Origin: Clostridiales bacterium
GTDB taxonomy: Bacteria > Bacillota > Clostridia > Oscillospirales > CAG-272
DNA: 64,000 nt
Assembly (NCBI GenBank): GCA_003522145.1
Contig: DPGD01000042.1
Coordinates: 1 to 64,000, forward strand
Direction of reading: 5' to 3'
The notes below the pieces were generated by a model. The model made no database searches. It saw nothing but the letters and a program-made list of their open reading frames with translations, and was not told the origin of the DNA. Made by a program: the position numbers and the translations under genes. Each line of letters starts with the position of its first letter. Within the stretch, counting starts at the first letter, position 1. This document shows, one piece after another, positions 41,698-50,542 of this stretch.

Positions 41698-41802
41698 ATA
41701 GATTCACTCCTTCTATTATTTTCCCGGAAGATCCATCCTACACTTTGTTTTCCGGTGATATCCCCGGGATTGGACAAGGCGCAGTTTGATTCCGGTGAGT
41801 AT

Positions 41803-41831
41803 AGTATAGCATTTTTGGGCAGTGGGGAAAA
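41803..41831 (-). promoter_or_regulatory. Extended -10 promoter of the XRE operon
   Basis: On the minus strand, TGC-TATACT (-10 at 41803-41808, extended -10 TGn) with a poor -35 (TTTTCC, 41826-41831) 17 bases upstream. A second TATACT overlaps at 41798-41803. The stretch 41832-42283 shows only an open 68-codon frame with a hydrophobic start on the minus strand (41903-42109), which I do not recognise as a gene. Confidence 0.55.
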
Positions 41832-42283
41832 GCGACTGTCGGTTGTTTTTCAAGAGATTGTAGCAACAGTTTGTTGAATTTGTGCGAAAATCCCGATTCT
41901 GATTATATGTTGCGGTTGTGTAGTAGAGTCCTCGTTTGTCTGTGCCATCCGGTAATCTTCACCTGCGCATTCATCCATGCGTAGGATTTTTCCCTTGACA
42001 CCCGTTTCTGCAAGGCATAGAAAATTTCTGTTTGGCTGCCGCTTAAAAAGAATACAATAAGACTGTTGTATACGGTAATAAGCAGGGAAACTGTGCGGGC
42101 GGTTTCCATCTGAATCAGCAGTAATAATCGATTTCTTTTAGCAAGTTTCCCAATACTCCTAAAAGATACGGCGCAGCACCGTCACCGATACTGCACCGCA
42201 TCCCCTACATAAATATTTCCTTATCCGACATTCCCAAAATCTTTTTTTCTTCTTCCAAAGTCCTTTTTCACAGAGCGTCCGCT

Positions 42284-43138
42284 TCAATCCTTCTTGGAGC
42301 CGATCCTCTGCCCCTGAAGCACCCGGTATTCGTTGTCCGGCGTACAATGGCTCCGGATTTCGGGCAGAAGCTCAATCTTGTTCCTCTGGAAGAGCAGAAC
42401 AATGGTGGAGCCGGCTAACTCGAAGTGTCCCATTTCCTCCCCTTTGCGGAAGAAGCGGTTTTCAAATTCGTTGACAATGCCGCCGACCAGCAGTGCGCCT
42501 ACGGCGATCTGAGCCACCGTTTCGAAATTTTCGGTCTCCATCAAAGTCCACATTCTGCGGTTCAGCCGATAAACCGGAACCCGTTCGCAGGCGATGGGCT
42601 GTACACTGTGCAGGGTTCCGTTGATAAAGTGGTTTTTCCCCTGAAAACCGTTGTCAATAAAGCAATAGCGATGGTAGTCCAGGGGTGTCAGCCGGAACAC
42701 CAAGCATTGCCCGCCGAGAAACAGCTCCGGCGCCCGCTCGTCCTGAACCAGATCCGAAACGCTGTAGTAGGAGCCTTTGATGCAGAAACGGCTGTCCTTT
42801 TCGATCGGATAAACACTCAACCATCCGTCGCAGGGACTGATCATGTGCGAAGGGGTATGATCCACCGGCACATCGGGGCGTCTACGCACGAAAAAATCCT
42901 GAAAGTTTCTGAAATGCTGATCGCCAAAGGGGGACATATCAATGTTGTTCTTTTTTATGTACCGCTTGATGAGCGGTCTGGACATCCCGGTTCCCATAAA
43001 CCATTCCGCCACGGTCAGGGCACCGGTATGCTGGATACCCTTCAGCATGATTCTGCCGGTGCGGGTGGAATAGAGATAATGAACAAAGTCACGCTTCTTT
43101 TGTCTTTTTTGGCTCTTTTTGTTCTTTTTCACTGTCAC
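42284..43138 (-). CDS. psd: Phosphatidylserine decarboxylase
   Basis: A 284-residue proenzyme converting phosphatidylserine to phosphatidylethanolamine in the membrane. 'FQDFFVRRRPDV' and 'SPCDGWLSVYPI' mark the beginning of the core. 'PLDYHRYCF' holds the conserved histidine, and 'FELAGSTIVLLF' is the self-cleavage site: the serine of AGST becomes the pyruvoyl group (LGST in E. coli). The start is a GTG at 43138, following GTGAGG; longer frames run upstream through a -10-like TATACT at 43171-43176. The N-terminus is very basic (KKNKKSQKRQKKRD). No pssA gene is adjacent. Confidence 0.93.
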   Translation of the reverse strand: MTVKKNKKSQKRQKKRDFVHYLYSTRTGRIMLKGIQHTGALTVAEWFMGTGMSRPLIKRYIKKNNIDMSPFGDQHFRNFQDFFVRRRPDVPVDHTPSHMISPCDGWLSVYPIEKDSRFCIKGSYYSVSDLVQDERAPELFLGGQCLVFRLTPLDYHRYCFIDNGFQGKNHFINGTLHSVQPIACERVPVYRLNRRMWTLMETENFETVAQIAVGALLVGGIVNEFENRFFRKGEEMGHFELAGSTIVLLFQRNKIELLPEIRSHCTPDNEYRVLQGQRIGSKKD

Positions 43139-43358
43139 CGTATACCTCACTTTCTCAAAGTGTTCTGTGCAGTATATAGGAGGAATTCCGAAGGCAATTT
43201 TCTCCAAAAAACCTGTCGGAAAGACTTTAAAGGGGATCTGCATATCCCTACACCATACTACACTGTTTTTGTTTGATTGTCAAGATATTTCTGAAAAAAC
43301 CGCTTGTGTTTCCGGATTGGCTTGAAAACGCAGGCTCCGATTGTTCAGAACAGGAAAT

Positions 43359-43531
43359 GGGGGTGTTTAAAAACTCGGTCAGAGTTTTTTGACACCCCCG
43401 ATGACTGCCGCAAAGTCCACCGGAACTTCTATAAAATGAAGGGAAAAACCGACCAGGATCACATCCAAAATGCCGGATTCCCAAAGGCCTTTCGGAGGGG
43501 CTGTAAAACAAGCAGGTTCTTTTACAGCCCC
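43359..43531 (-). repeat. R1 composite palindromic repeat, copy 7
   Basis: Reverse orientation, downstream of thrS. Hairpin D is at 43359-43399 with arms GGGGGTGTTTAAAAA and TTTTTTGACACCCCC (compensated change from GGAGGTGT). The linker core appears reversed as GGGAAAAACCGACCAGGATC. Hairpin B is mostly lost (only AAAATGCCGGATTCC). Hairpin A is at 43497-43531. Confidence 0.85.
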
Positions 43532-43603
43532 TTCGGGATGGTTCTGTTAGCAGGGAGAAACTGACGGGGAGAAATTTCCGAAAGGAGAAGTATTCGGGCC
43601 TGT

Positions 43604-45538
43604 TCAGTTCTGCTCGATATATTTTTCTTCGGTTTCCTTAACCGCACGGGCAAGAAATTCCTCAAAGGGCACGCAGCCGGCATCTCCGTTTTTCCGATCC
43701 CTGACGGCAACCGTGCCTTCTGCCGCTTCCTTGGCGCCCAAAACCAACATATAAGGTACCTTCTGCAGTTGGGCTTCCCGGATCTTATAGCCGATCTTTT
43801 CCTCCCGTTCGTCCAGCTCCACGCGCAGTCCCTTTGCCCGCAGCTTGGCCGTGACCTCTTCGGCATAGGGGTGCTGCTCCAAACCGATGGGCAGAACCTT
43901 TATCTGGACGGGTGCCAGCCACATAGGCAGTGCGCCTGCAAATTTTTCAATGATGAGGGCAAGGGTCCTCTGGTAACAGCCGATGGAGGTACGGTGAATG
44001 ATATAGGGATTCTTTTTCTGACCGTCCCGATCCACATACTCCATGCCGAACTTTTTAGAGAGCATCTGGTCGATCTGAATGGTGATGAGGGTGTCTTCCT
44101 TTCCGTGAACATTCTTGCACTGAATGTCCAGTTTGGGGCCGTAGAAGGCGGCTTCGCCAATGCCTACCTTGTATTCCACACCCAGATCGTCTAAAATCTT
44201 CTTCATGGTGCTCTGCGCTTCGTCCCACTGCTCCTCGGTGCCGATATACTTTTCCCGGTTATTCGGATCCCACTGGGAGAAGCGGTAGGAAACATCCTGC
44301 TGGAGTCCGATGCATTTCAGACAATAATTGGCCAATTCGAGACATCCCCGGAATTCATCCTCCAGCTGTTCAGGCGTGCACATCAGGTGCCCTTCGGAAA
44401 TGGTGAACTGACGGACGCGGATCAGTCCGTGCATCTCTCCCGAATCCTCGTTGCGGAACAGGGTAGAGGTTTCATTGTAGCGCAAAGGCAGATCCCTGTA
44501 GGAGCGGGCTTTGTTCAGGTATGCCTGATACTGGAACGGACAGGTCATGGGGCGCAGAGCTAAACAATCCGGGTCGTCGGGGTTGCCGATGACAAACATA
44601 CCGTCCAGATAGTGATCCCAGTGGCCCGAAATTTTATAGAGATCGGATTTTGCCATAAAGGGAGTCATGGTAGGAATCCAGCCCCTTTTTGCCTCTTCAT
44701 CCTCCACAAACCTCTGCAGAATTCTCACCACCGTGGCGCCCTTGGGCAACAGGATCGGCAGGCCCTGTCCGATCACATCCGATGTGGTGAAGTATTCCAG
44801 TTCTCTGCCCAACTTGTTGTGATCCCGTTTCTTGGCCTCTTCCTGCTTCTCTAAGTAGGCGTTCAGTTCCTCCTTGGAGGGGAAGGCGGTGCCGTAGATT
44901 CTCTGGAGCATCTTGTTTTTGGAGTTTCCCTCCCAGTAAGCGCCCGTACAGGCTGTCAGCCTGAAGGCTCTGACGGCGGCGGTAGAGAAGAGGTGCGGAC
45001 CTGCGCACAGATCGGTGAATTCGCCCTGCCGGTAGAAGGAAATCTCCTCCCCCTCGGGAATCCGCTCAATGAGCAGTTCCTTGTAAGGCTCCTCTATTTT
45101 GCGCACCAGCTCCAGCGCTTCGTCCTTGGGCAGGGTGAAGCGTTCAATGCGCAGGTTTTCGCTGACGATCTTCTTCATTTCCTTCTCAAGGGCACGCAGT
45201 TGTTCCGGTCCGAAGGTGACTTCCGAATCAAAATCGTAGTAGAAGCCGTTTTCAATGGCCGGACCGATGGTCAGCTTTGCCTGGGGATACAGCCGTTTGA
45301 CCGCCTGAGCCAAAATATGGGCGGCTGTATGGCGGTAGACCTTTCTTCCTTCCTCGTCGGCGAAGGTCAGGGGAGAAACGGCGTCGCCCTCCTTAAGAAC
45401 CGTGGAAAGAGCCACCGTTTTTTGGCAGACGGTAGCCGCCAGCACCTCCTTTGAAATCTTCCCGGCTTCTTTCAGCGCATCGTAAACGGTTGCACCGGAA
45501 GCACACTCAAAGCTTTCGTTTTCAATCAGAATTTTCAT
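43604..45538 (-). CDS. thrS: Threonyl-tRNA synthetase
   Basis: A 644-residue class II synthetase. An N-terminal TGS domain (about 1-60) is followed by the editing/SAD domain with 'RHTAAHILAQAVKRLYPQAKLTIGPAIENGFYYDFD' (HxxxH zinc-type motif). The catalytic core has 'MTPFMAKSDLYKISGHWDHY' and 'LRPMTCPFQYQAYLNKARSYRDLPLRYNETSTLFRNE' (motif 2 region), motif 3 near 'IHRTSIGCYQRTLALIIE', and a C-terminal anticodon-binding domain. It charges tRNA-Thr, including the tRNA-Thr(GGT) of this window. GGAGAA precedes the ATG. Expression is controlled by the T-box leader upstream. Confidence 0.98.
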   Translation of the reverse strand: MKILIENESFECASGATVYDALKEAGKISKEVLAATVCQKTVALSTVLKEGDAVSPLTFADEEGRKVYRHTAAHILAQAVKRLYPQAKLTIGPAIENGFYYDFDSEVTFGPEQLRALEKEMKKIVSENLRIERFTLPKDEALELVRKIEEPYKELLIERIPEGEEISFYRQGEFTDLCAGPHLFSTAAVRAFRLTACTGAYWEGNSKNKMLQRIYGTAFPSKEELNAYLEKQEEAKKRDHNKLGRELEYFTTSDVIGQGLPILLPKGATVVRILQRFVEDEEAKRGWIPTMTPFMAKSDLYKISGHWDHYLDGMFVIGNPDDPDCLALRPMTCPFQYQAYLNKARSYRDLPLRYNETSTLFRNEDSGEMHGLIRVRQFTISEGHLMCTPEQLEDEFRGCLELANYCLKCIGLQQDVSYRFSQWDPNNREKYIGTEEQWDEAQSTMKKILDDLGVEYKVGIGEAAFYGPKLDIQCKNVHGKEDTLITIQIDQMLSKKFGMEYVDRDGQKKNPYIIHRTSIGCYQRTLALIIEKFAGALPMWLAPVQIKVLPIGLEQHPYAEEVTAKLRAKGLRVELDEREEKIGYKIREAQLQKVPYMLVLGAKEAAEGTVAVRDRKNGDAGCVPFEEFLARAVKETEEKYIEQN

Positions 45539-45599
45539 GCGGTTTCTCCTTTTCTTTTTGAATTGTAAGGCTTATTTTCGTTGGGTGAAGGGAGTGAGG

Positions 45600-45828
45600 A
45601 GAAAATAAAAAAGCCCTCGCCCCCTTTGGACAAATCTGTCCCTTCGGGGTGAGGCACATATAGTTCCCGCACGGTTCCACCCGAGTTTTTCACTCATTGT
45701 GTTCGGTTTTTTACAATCCGGGCGGTACCGCTTTTTCATCATACCGGGCGGCACTTTCACCTGCTTGCCGCTCTCTTTGCCGAGCCTTGAAAAGGGCTTG
45801 TTCCGGAAGGATCCTTACATTCGGATGC
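45600..45828 (-). ncRNA. T-box riboswitch of thrS (Thr, ACC specifier)
   Basis: The minus strand carries the T-box core GGGTGGAACCGTGCGGG (at 45666-45682), which pairs with the uncharged tRNA 3' end. It is followed by a terminator (45613-45655; CCTCACCCC...GGGGGCGAGG, then a T6 run). Upstream, an AGAGAGC bulge element and a GGTGAAAGTGCC apical region belong to stem I, and ACC at 45724-45726 in GCGGTACCGC is a good specifier candidate. When tRNA-Thr is uncharged the antiterminator forms and thrS is transcribed. Confidence 0.93.
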
Positions 45829-45832
45829 GACA

Positions 45833-45861
45833 ACTATACCACGAAAACCCCCATTTGTCAA
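45833..45861 (-). promoter_or_regulatory. Sigma-A promoter of the thrS T-box transcript
   Basis: On the minus strand, TTGACA (45856-45861), 17 bases, TATAGT (45833-45838). It sets the transcript start near 45826. Confidence 0.88.
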
Positions 45862-45933
45862 GAAAAATTTTTCCCGCATTCCGGGAAATTATGTGAACAA
45901 GCTGAATTTTCAGTGAAAAAAGCCATTGTTCCC

Positions 45934-45961
45934 TTGACTTTTTTTCGTTTCGTGCTATGAT
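45934..45961 (+). promoter_or_regulatory. Promoter of the SurA-like lipoprotein gene
   Basis: TTGACT (45934-45939), 16 bases, TATGAT (45956-45961), about 32 bp before the ATG. Confidence 0.7.
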
Positions 45962-45993
45962 GAAGGGGAAATCGAGAAAGGAAGAAAGAGTAT

Positions 45994-47496
45994 ATGCGAA
46001 TGAAAAACGCAATACCTCTGTTGTTGGTGCTGACCATAGCGGCAACGGGATTGGCGGGTTGCGGCAAAACCACCACAAACGCTCCTGTTTCCGGAACGCC
46101 GACGGCAGAAGAGCTGCATCTGGAGGAGCGTATGGACGAAACCGTCCTCACCGTGAATGGCAGGAGCATTTCCTATGAAAGCTATCGGCAGTACTATTTT
46201 ACGGTGCTGGCCGCCATGGGGGAAGAGGAGCAGAAGGTGTACACCGATGCTTCTGCCGATAAGGAGACCCAAGAAAAGTATCGGACTCTGGTGGTTCGAG
46301 AAATTGTGAGAGACCAGACCATTCTGGAGCTGGCAGAGGGATTCGGTGTTCTTCCCGGTGAAGAAGAGGAAGCGGAAGTGGACGCCGCCATTGAAAGCAT
46401 CAAGAAAAATGTGGTGTCAACCGGGTTGACCTATGAGGAATATCTTGCCCGGTTTTACAGAACCCCGGAGGTTCAGAGAGCCGGAATGCTTTTGAATAAC
46501 TATACCTACGGTGCGGTGTTCGGGTATCTTTACGATCGGAATCATGCGGTGATCGATCGTTCGCCGGAGACGATCCGGGAGCAGATGGCAAAGACCGGAT
46601 GCTCTCTCAGACTGGTGCTGGATGGAAGCGTTTACCGCCTGGAAGCGGCCCGGAAGTTGGCTCAGTCCCTGCGTGCGCTGATTACCGACGCTTGGGAATA
46701 TGCGGAAACGGTCAGCGACAAGGTAACGGCTCTTTCGGCTCTCACCGGGTTCCTTGCCGATTACGACAGGGCGGCGGCCGAAAATTCCATGGTGAGCAGT
46801 TTTGAGGAGTATGCCAATCGGCAAAGACTCTTGAAGGAGTTGTTGGAGAGTGGCAGTGCCGGTGCGGCGTTGACCGGTTTGCAGACGGCGGCAGAACAGG
46901 TCAGCGGGGCGAGCGAAACCCTTGCAGGCATTAAAGCTTTTGCGAAGAATGCGGGAGAAAACGAAGCCGATGCCGCAACCTGCCAAGAGCTCTTCCGGAC
47001 CTATAAGCAGGAGCTGGAGGACTGGCAAAGGGACTTTTTCAATGACGAAAGGGACAGTGAGCCCTCCTCGAAGGAACGCAATCTGCTGTTTGCGCTGCAG
47101 ACGGTTTCCGCAGCGCTGACCGACCTTGGTTCGTCGGAAAAGGAGAATGTGGTGCAGTTGACCAAAAACCTCCTTTCTGCGGCTTTCGGCGAGGCCGTGC
47201 AGACCTACAGCGCCTACAGACAGAATGTGGAAACGGGGGAATACTTCCTTAAGGAGGAGGCGGAAGAGAGCTTCTACAAAGAGTATGAAGCTCTGAAGGC
47301 GGGAGAGCTGAGCCAGCCGGTCAGCACCTCCTACGGCACGGAACTGATTCTGCGTCTGGAGTGCGACTATGACTATTATGCGGAAAGCATCTATGACGAT
47401 TATGCGGTGAATGCCTGGATACAGGATCGGATTTCCAAAGCTCAGATCACCTACGGAGAATTGTTTGAGCTGGTGAATTTTGAAAATCTGAAGTAA
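45994..47496 (+). CDS. SurA/PrsA-like lipoprotein
   Basis: A 500-residue lipoprotein with lipobox LAGC (Cys23). After a short Thr/Pro spacer it shows the SurA N-terminal-like start ('ETVLTVNGRSISYESYRQYYF', residues about 48-68), then helical sequence ('VREIVRDQTILELAEGFGV...TYEEYLARFYRTPEVQRAGMLL'). The C-terminus ('GELSQPVSTSYGTELILRLECDYDYYAESI') recalls the rotamase end of such foldases. The middle (about 190-400) is an unusual helical insertion with no PPIase core, so chaperone activity is more likely than isomerase activity. It probably assists folding of exported proteins. A terminator follows. Confidence 0.78.
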   Translation: MRMKNAIPLLLVLTIAATGLAGCGKTTTNAPVSGTPTAEELHLEERMDETVLTVNGRSISYESYRQYYFTVLAAMGEEEQKVYTDASADKETQEKYRTLVVREIVRDQTILELAEGFGVLPGEEEEAEVDAAIESIKKNVVSTGLTYEEYLARFYRTPEVQRAGMLLNNYTYGAVFGYLYDRNHAVIDRSPETIREQMAKTGCSLRLVLDGSVYRLEAARKLAQSLRALITDAWEYAETVSDKVTALSALTGFLADYDRAAAENSMVSSFEEYANRQRLLKELLESGSAGAALTGLQTAAEQVSGASETLAGIKAFAKNAGENEADAATCQELFRTYKQELEDWQRDFFNDERDSEPSSKERNLLFALQTVSAALTDLGSSEKENVVQLTKNLLSAAFGEAVQTYSAYRQNVETGEYFLKEEAEESFYKEYEALKAGELSQPVSTSYGTELILRLECDYDYYAESIYDDYAVNAWIQDRISKAQITYGELFELVNFENLK

Positions 47497-47526
47497 CAGA
47501 AATCCTGAAAAGTTCTCGAAAAAGAA

Positions 47527-47565
47527 GCAGAGACAATGCCCGAAAGAGCAAAGTCTCTGCTTTTT
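47527..47565 (+). terminator. Terminator of the SurA-like lipoprotein gene
   Basis: Stem GCAGAGAC (47527-47534) / GTCTCTGC (47553-47560) followed by TTTTT. Same stem as at 18100. Confidence 0.85.
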
Positions 47566-47655
47566 GCCGCAGAGGTGTTTTCCGATTGATTTCAGGAAGG
47601 GGGAAAACCTTGTTTTTACAGATTCTCCCTGCTTACCGAACCTTGTTCCGGTTTT

Positions 47656-48066
47656 TTATTCCTTTTCCAGCATTTTGATTTTCTTGTAGTAATAGCGCAT
47701 AATATCCCGACGGGTGACAATGCCCACAAAGGAGTCGGTGTCGTCTACCACCGAAACATAATTCTGATCCATCACCTTCAGAAGCAGATCGTCCATATCG
47801 GCGGTGATGCGTACCGGGTCTCTGCCCTCTCTGTGGAGAATTTCCTTCACCCGTATTTTCTCATCGGCGTGGGAATCCTCTCTGCCGTAGAGAGTCCACA
47901 GAAAGTCGCCCTCCTTCACCGAACCGGCGTATTTTCCGTCTTTGGTCAGCACCGGAACGGCGGAATAGCCGTGGTAACGCATTTTTTCCAGTCCCTGGCG
48001 CAGGGTGTTGTTTTCATAGATGTAGATGATCTTGCTTTTCGGAATGATAAAAAAGGCAACATTCAT
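47656..48066 (-). CDS. CBS-domain-pair protein
   Basis: A 136-residue protein made of two CBS motifs. The first is 'LRQGLEKMRYHGYSAVPVLTKDGKYAGSVKEGDFLW' and the second 'VMDQNYVSVVDDTDSFVGIVTRRDIMRYY'. Stand-alone CBS pairs bind adenine nucleotides (AMP, ATP or c-di-AMP, as in CbpB/DarB) and regulate partner proteins. Residues that would prove c-di-AMP binding cannot be judged here. It is the second gene after the M18 peptidase gene, 55 bp away, with a GGAG ribosome binding site. Confidence 0.9.
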   Translation of the reverse strand: MNVAFFIIPKSKIIYIYENNTLRQGLEKMRYHGYSAVPVLTKDGKYAGSVKEGDFLWTLYGREDSHADEKIRVKEILHREGRDPVRITADMDDLLLKVMDQNYVSVVDDTDSFVGIVTRRDIMRYYYKKIKMLEKE

Positions 48067-48121
48067 AAAAGGCGCTCCTTTTTTGAATTTTCCGGAGATT
48101 CCTCTCCGGGTAAGAAAGGAA

Positions 48122-49420
48122 TCAGGTCAATTCATAGCCGCCGCAGACCATTCTGAAAGAACCTTCAAAAAGAGCCCGGCACAGTTCAATCATATAGGCC
48201 GTGTCCTTGATTCCGGCGCTTTCATAGGCAGAATGCATGGCAAGCTGGGGCAAGCCCACATCGGCAGAGGAAACGGAAACCCTTGTGGTGGCGATATTGC
48301 CTAAGGTAGAGCCGCCGCCCATATCCGACCGATTGGCATAACTCTGCACCGGAATGCCCTCTTTTTTACAGAGGTATTTCACATAGGCTTCGGAGATGCC
48401 GTCGGTGGTGTATTTCTGACCGGCATTGAATTTCAGAACCACACCGCCGTTCAGGACCACCCGGTTCTCCGGATCGGCATATTCCGGGTGATTGGGATGC
48501 ACCGCATGAGCGTTGTCGCAGGAAAGAAGGAAAGAGGAAGCAAGTGCTTGTAAATAGTCCTCTTCCGCAGGACAGATGCGCCTTAAAACATCGTAAAGGA
48601 ATGTGGAGGCCGCCCCCTGCCGGGTTCCGGAGCCTACCTCTTCGTTGTCAAAGACGGCACAGACCGGCAGAGATTTTCCTGCTTTGGCCGCGAGAAAGCC
48701 CTTCAGCGTGGAGAAGGCGCATTGCAGATCGTCTAAGGCCCTTGAGGAGATGTATTCCTGATTGCAGCCCCAGATGCAACCCTTTTGCCGTGCATAAACA
48801 TAAAGGTCCTGCCCTAAAATTTTCTCCTCCTCCACACCCAGTTCTTGGGCAACCAGACTTAAAAACCGGCCTTTGGATTCTTTGCCGCCGAAAAGCGGGA
48901 CGGTGTCTACCGCCGGATTGTATTTCATGCCGTCGTTGGCATTGCGGTTCATGTGGATAGCCACCGAGGGAATGAGCAACAGATCCCGATCGATATTCAG
49001 AAGCCGCATCTCCATACCCCGGTCGGTCTCCACCAGCACTCTTCCGGCCACCGACAGGGGTCTATCCAACCAGGTGGAGCAGATCATTCCGCCGTAACGC
49101 TCGGTGTTCAGCCGGACAAATTCGCCGGTCAGCTCCCCCTTGTCCTTGATCTTGAAGCAGGGATAATCGCTGTGGGCGGCGGAAATGCTGAAGCCGGTAT
49201 AGTCCTTTTGGTAGCGGAAGGCAATGACGGAGCTGCCGTTCCGGCAGACAAAATAGCCCTTTCCCTCTTCCGGATTCCATTTTTCGCTTTCTTTGAGCTC
49301 GGTATAGCCCTCCTTTTCCAGCAGGGAGGATATGGTTTGCACGGCATGAAAGGAGCTGGGACTGGCATCAATAAAGTCCAAAAGCTCGGTGGCAAGTGCT
49401 TTTTCTTCATAGTTCTTCAT
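48122..49420 (-). CDS. M18 family aminopeptidase (paralogue 2)
   Basis: A 432-residue M18 metallopeptidase of the aspartyl-aminopeptidase type. 'ISAAHSDYPCFKIKDKG' (His-x-Asp), 'SSRALDDLQCAFSTL', 'VFDNEEVGSGTRQGAAS' (Glu-Glu pair), 'LSCDNAHAVHPNHPEYAD' and 'PQLAMHSAYESAG' are the ordered metal and catalytic blocks. It differs from the paralogue at 16678 in the 'DNEEVGS' block and overall length, so the two probably have different residue preferences. AAAGGA precedes the ATG. Confidence 0.95.
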   Translation of the reverse strand: MKNYEEKALATELLDFIDASPSSFHAVQTISSLLEKEGYTELKESEKWNPEEGKGYFVCRNGSSVIAFRYQKDYTGFSISAAHSDYPCFKIKDKGELTGEFVRLNTERYGGMICSTWLDRPLSVAGRVLVETDRGMEMRLLNIDRDLLLIPSVAIHMNRNANDGMKYNPAVDTVPLFGGKESKGRFLSLVAQELGVEEEKILGQDLYVYARQKGCIWGCNQEYISSRALDDLQCAFSTLKGFLAAKAGKSLPVCAVFDNEEVGSGTRQGAASTFLYDVLRRICPAEEDYLQALASSFLLSCDNAHAVHPNHPEYADPENRVVLNGGVVLKFNAGQKYTTDGISEAYVKYLCKKEGIPVQSYANRSDMGGGSTLGNIATTRVSVSSADVGLPQLAMHSAYESAGIKDTAYMIELCRALFEGSFRMVCGGYELT

Positions 49421-49483
49421 GGTGAAATTCCTTTCTTGGGGACATAAAGAAAAGTTTTTCCGAGGATATTCCTCTCTTCGCCT

Positions 49484-49512
49484 ATTCTATCATATTTCCA
49501 TCCGGTTTTCAA
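49484..49512 (-). promoter_or_regulatory. Promoter of the M18-CBS operon
   Basis: On the minus strand, TTGAAA (49507-49512), 17 bases, TAGAAT (49484-49489). Confidence 0.7.
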
Positions 49513-49599
49513 TATCCTTTCTTCTGAAATTCTTCTGAATATTGGGAAAACTCTTTGCGGTGGTTCTGAAAGTTAATACCTTTTTGTCTGATGTTGCTA

Positions 49600-49628
49600 T
49601 TTACATTTCTGTAAAAAAATGGTATAAT
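49600..49628 (+). promoter_or_regulatory. Promoter of the 103-aa orphan gene
   Basis: TTTACA (49600-49605), 17 bases, TATAAT (49623-49628), 44 bp before the ATG. Confidence 0.75.
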
Positions 49629-49672
49629 TCAGGTGAAAAAGGAAGTCGGGATGCCGACAGAAAGGGGAAAAA

Positions 49673-49984
49673 ATGGAAGGACGAGACAAACACTACAGAC
49701 CCAGTCGAGGGATAGAGCGTGCCTGCGGGGGAATTCTGGAATCGGTACATAGCTGGCCCTATACGGAATACATGGAGCTGGCCGGAAGCTGTGTGGGACG
49801 GGATTGGGACGAAAAACAGCAGAAAAACCTTTGCGAAGCCATCAAGCTGAATCTGATCAACCGTAAGGAATACCCCTTTGAGGTGTTGCAGAGAAAATAC
49901 GGGCTTCCTTGCAGTCAGAAGCTGTTCCGGAAAGAATCCAGAAAATTCATAAGAATTTTTTCGGGACTGTGCGGTTTTGAGTAA
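49673..49984 (+). CDS. Unknown 103-aa protein
   Basis: A 103-residue basic protein (SRGIERACGGILESVHSWPY at the start, 'KYGLPCSQKLFRKESRKFIRIF' near the end), with three tryptophan/tyrosine-rich spots and four cysteines. It is predicted to be mostly helical, with no signal peptide or membrane segment. A good promoter and the AAAGGGG upstream of the ATG support expression. No family is recognised. The charged C-terminal part could bind nucleic acid, but this is a guess. Confidence 0.65.
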   Translation: MEGRDKHYRPSRGIERACGGILESVHSWPYTEYMELAGSCVGRDWDEKQQKNLCEAIKLNLINRKEYPFEVLQRKYGLPCSQKLFRKESRKFIRIFSGLCGFE

Positions 49985-50274
49985 ACAGGGCTTTGGGGTC
50001 TTTCGGACTGAACACCCGTGCCGTGTGCGTTCCTTTGTCCCGGAAGGCGGAAAAACCGTTTAAGACCGAAGCACCGGGTTGTTTTGGCACATCTGCGATG
50101 CCCAAAAGAGAATGTTGCTCCGGCATATAAATGAAAGGTCCTATTTCGGTTGGTACAATACCACTGTATGTTTTTTGTTGTAATTTACTGTCGACAGTTT
50201 CTTTCGATATCGCATCAGTTGTAACGCTGCACACAACATTTTTTTAAAAATATTAAAAAAATGACCAAAAAAAC

Positions 50275-50303
50275 TTGACAAAACAATCGATATGTGATAC
50301 ACT
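50275..50303 (+). promoter_or_regulatory. Sigma-A promoter of the DUF4279 cassette
   Basis: TTGACA (50275-50280), 17 bases, TACACT (50298-50303). Upstream, 49985-50274 is AT-rich toward its end and holds only a 12-bp palindrome ACTGTCGACAGT (50187-50198). Confidence 0.8.
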
Positions 50304-50344
50304 AAAAACAAAGAAAGACTCATTCGTATCGGAGGTGCGTTGGG

Positions 50345-50542
50345 ATGCGGTTCTGTTCGGAAGCCTTGAGCGATATTGGTTTTGGATCGGTGCCCCTTTT
50401 TGAAAGTGATTTGAAAAACGGAGAGAGAAAGTATAATCTTCAGATCCTTTATTTTGGCGCACAGCATTCACGGGGGTGCTGTGCGCCTTTTCAGATCGGC
50501 AATGTGTTGGATGGAAGAGCACAATGCTGTTTGCGGAATTGA
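50345..50542 (+). CDS. Possible 65-aa leader ORF through an attenuator hairpin
   Basis: A 65-codon frame starting at an ATG with GGAGG 9 bases upstream, a better ribosome binding site than that of the next gene. The protein (MRFCSEALSDIGFGSVPLF...) has no recognised family. Its codons 38-50 cover a terminator-like hairpin, and its end overlaps the next gene by 19 bp. Translation would open the hairpin, so it may act as a leader peptide rather than a functional protein. It could also be chance. Confidence 0.35.
   Translation: MRFCSEALSDIGFGSVPLFESDLKNGERKYNLQILYFGAQHSRGCCAPFQIGNVLDGRAQCCLRN
50456..50490 (+). terminator. Attenuator-like hairpin before the 91-aa gene
   Basis: An 11-bp perfect stem GGCGCACAGCA (50456-50466) / TGCTGTGCGCC (50477-50487) followed by TTT(T). 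It lies about 150 bp after the promoter and 35 bp before the ATG at 50524, so transcription of the cassette is probably conditional. Confidence 0.75.

Noticed and set aside
41903..42109. 68-codon frame with a hydrophobic start
   Set aside because: No convincing ribosome binding site or family; left as unassigned.
50305..50490. Known riboswitch class before the DUF4279 cassette
   Set aside because: No aptamer consensus that I recognise precedes the hairpin; only attenuation by a leader frame is suggested.
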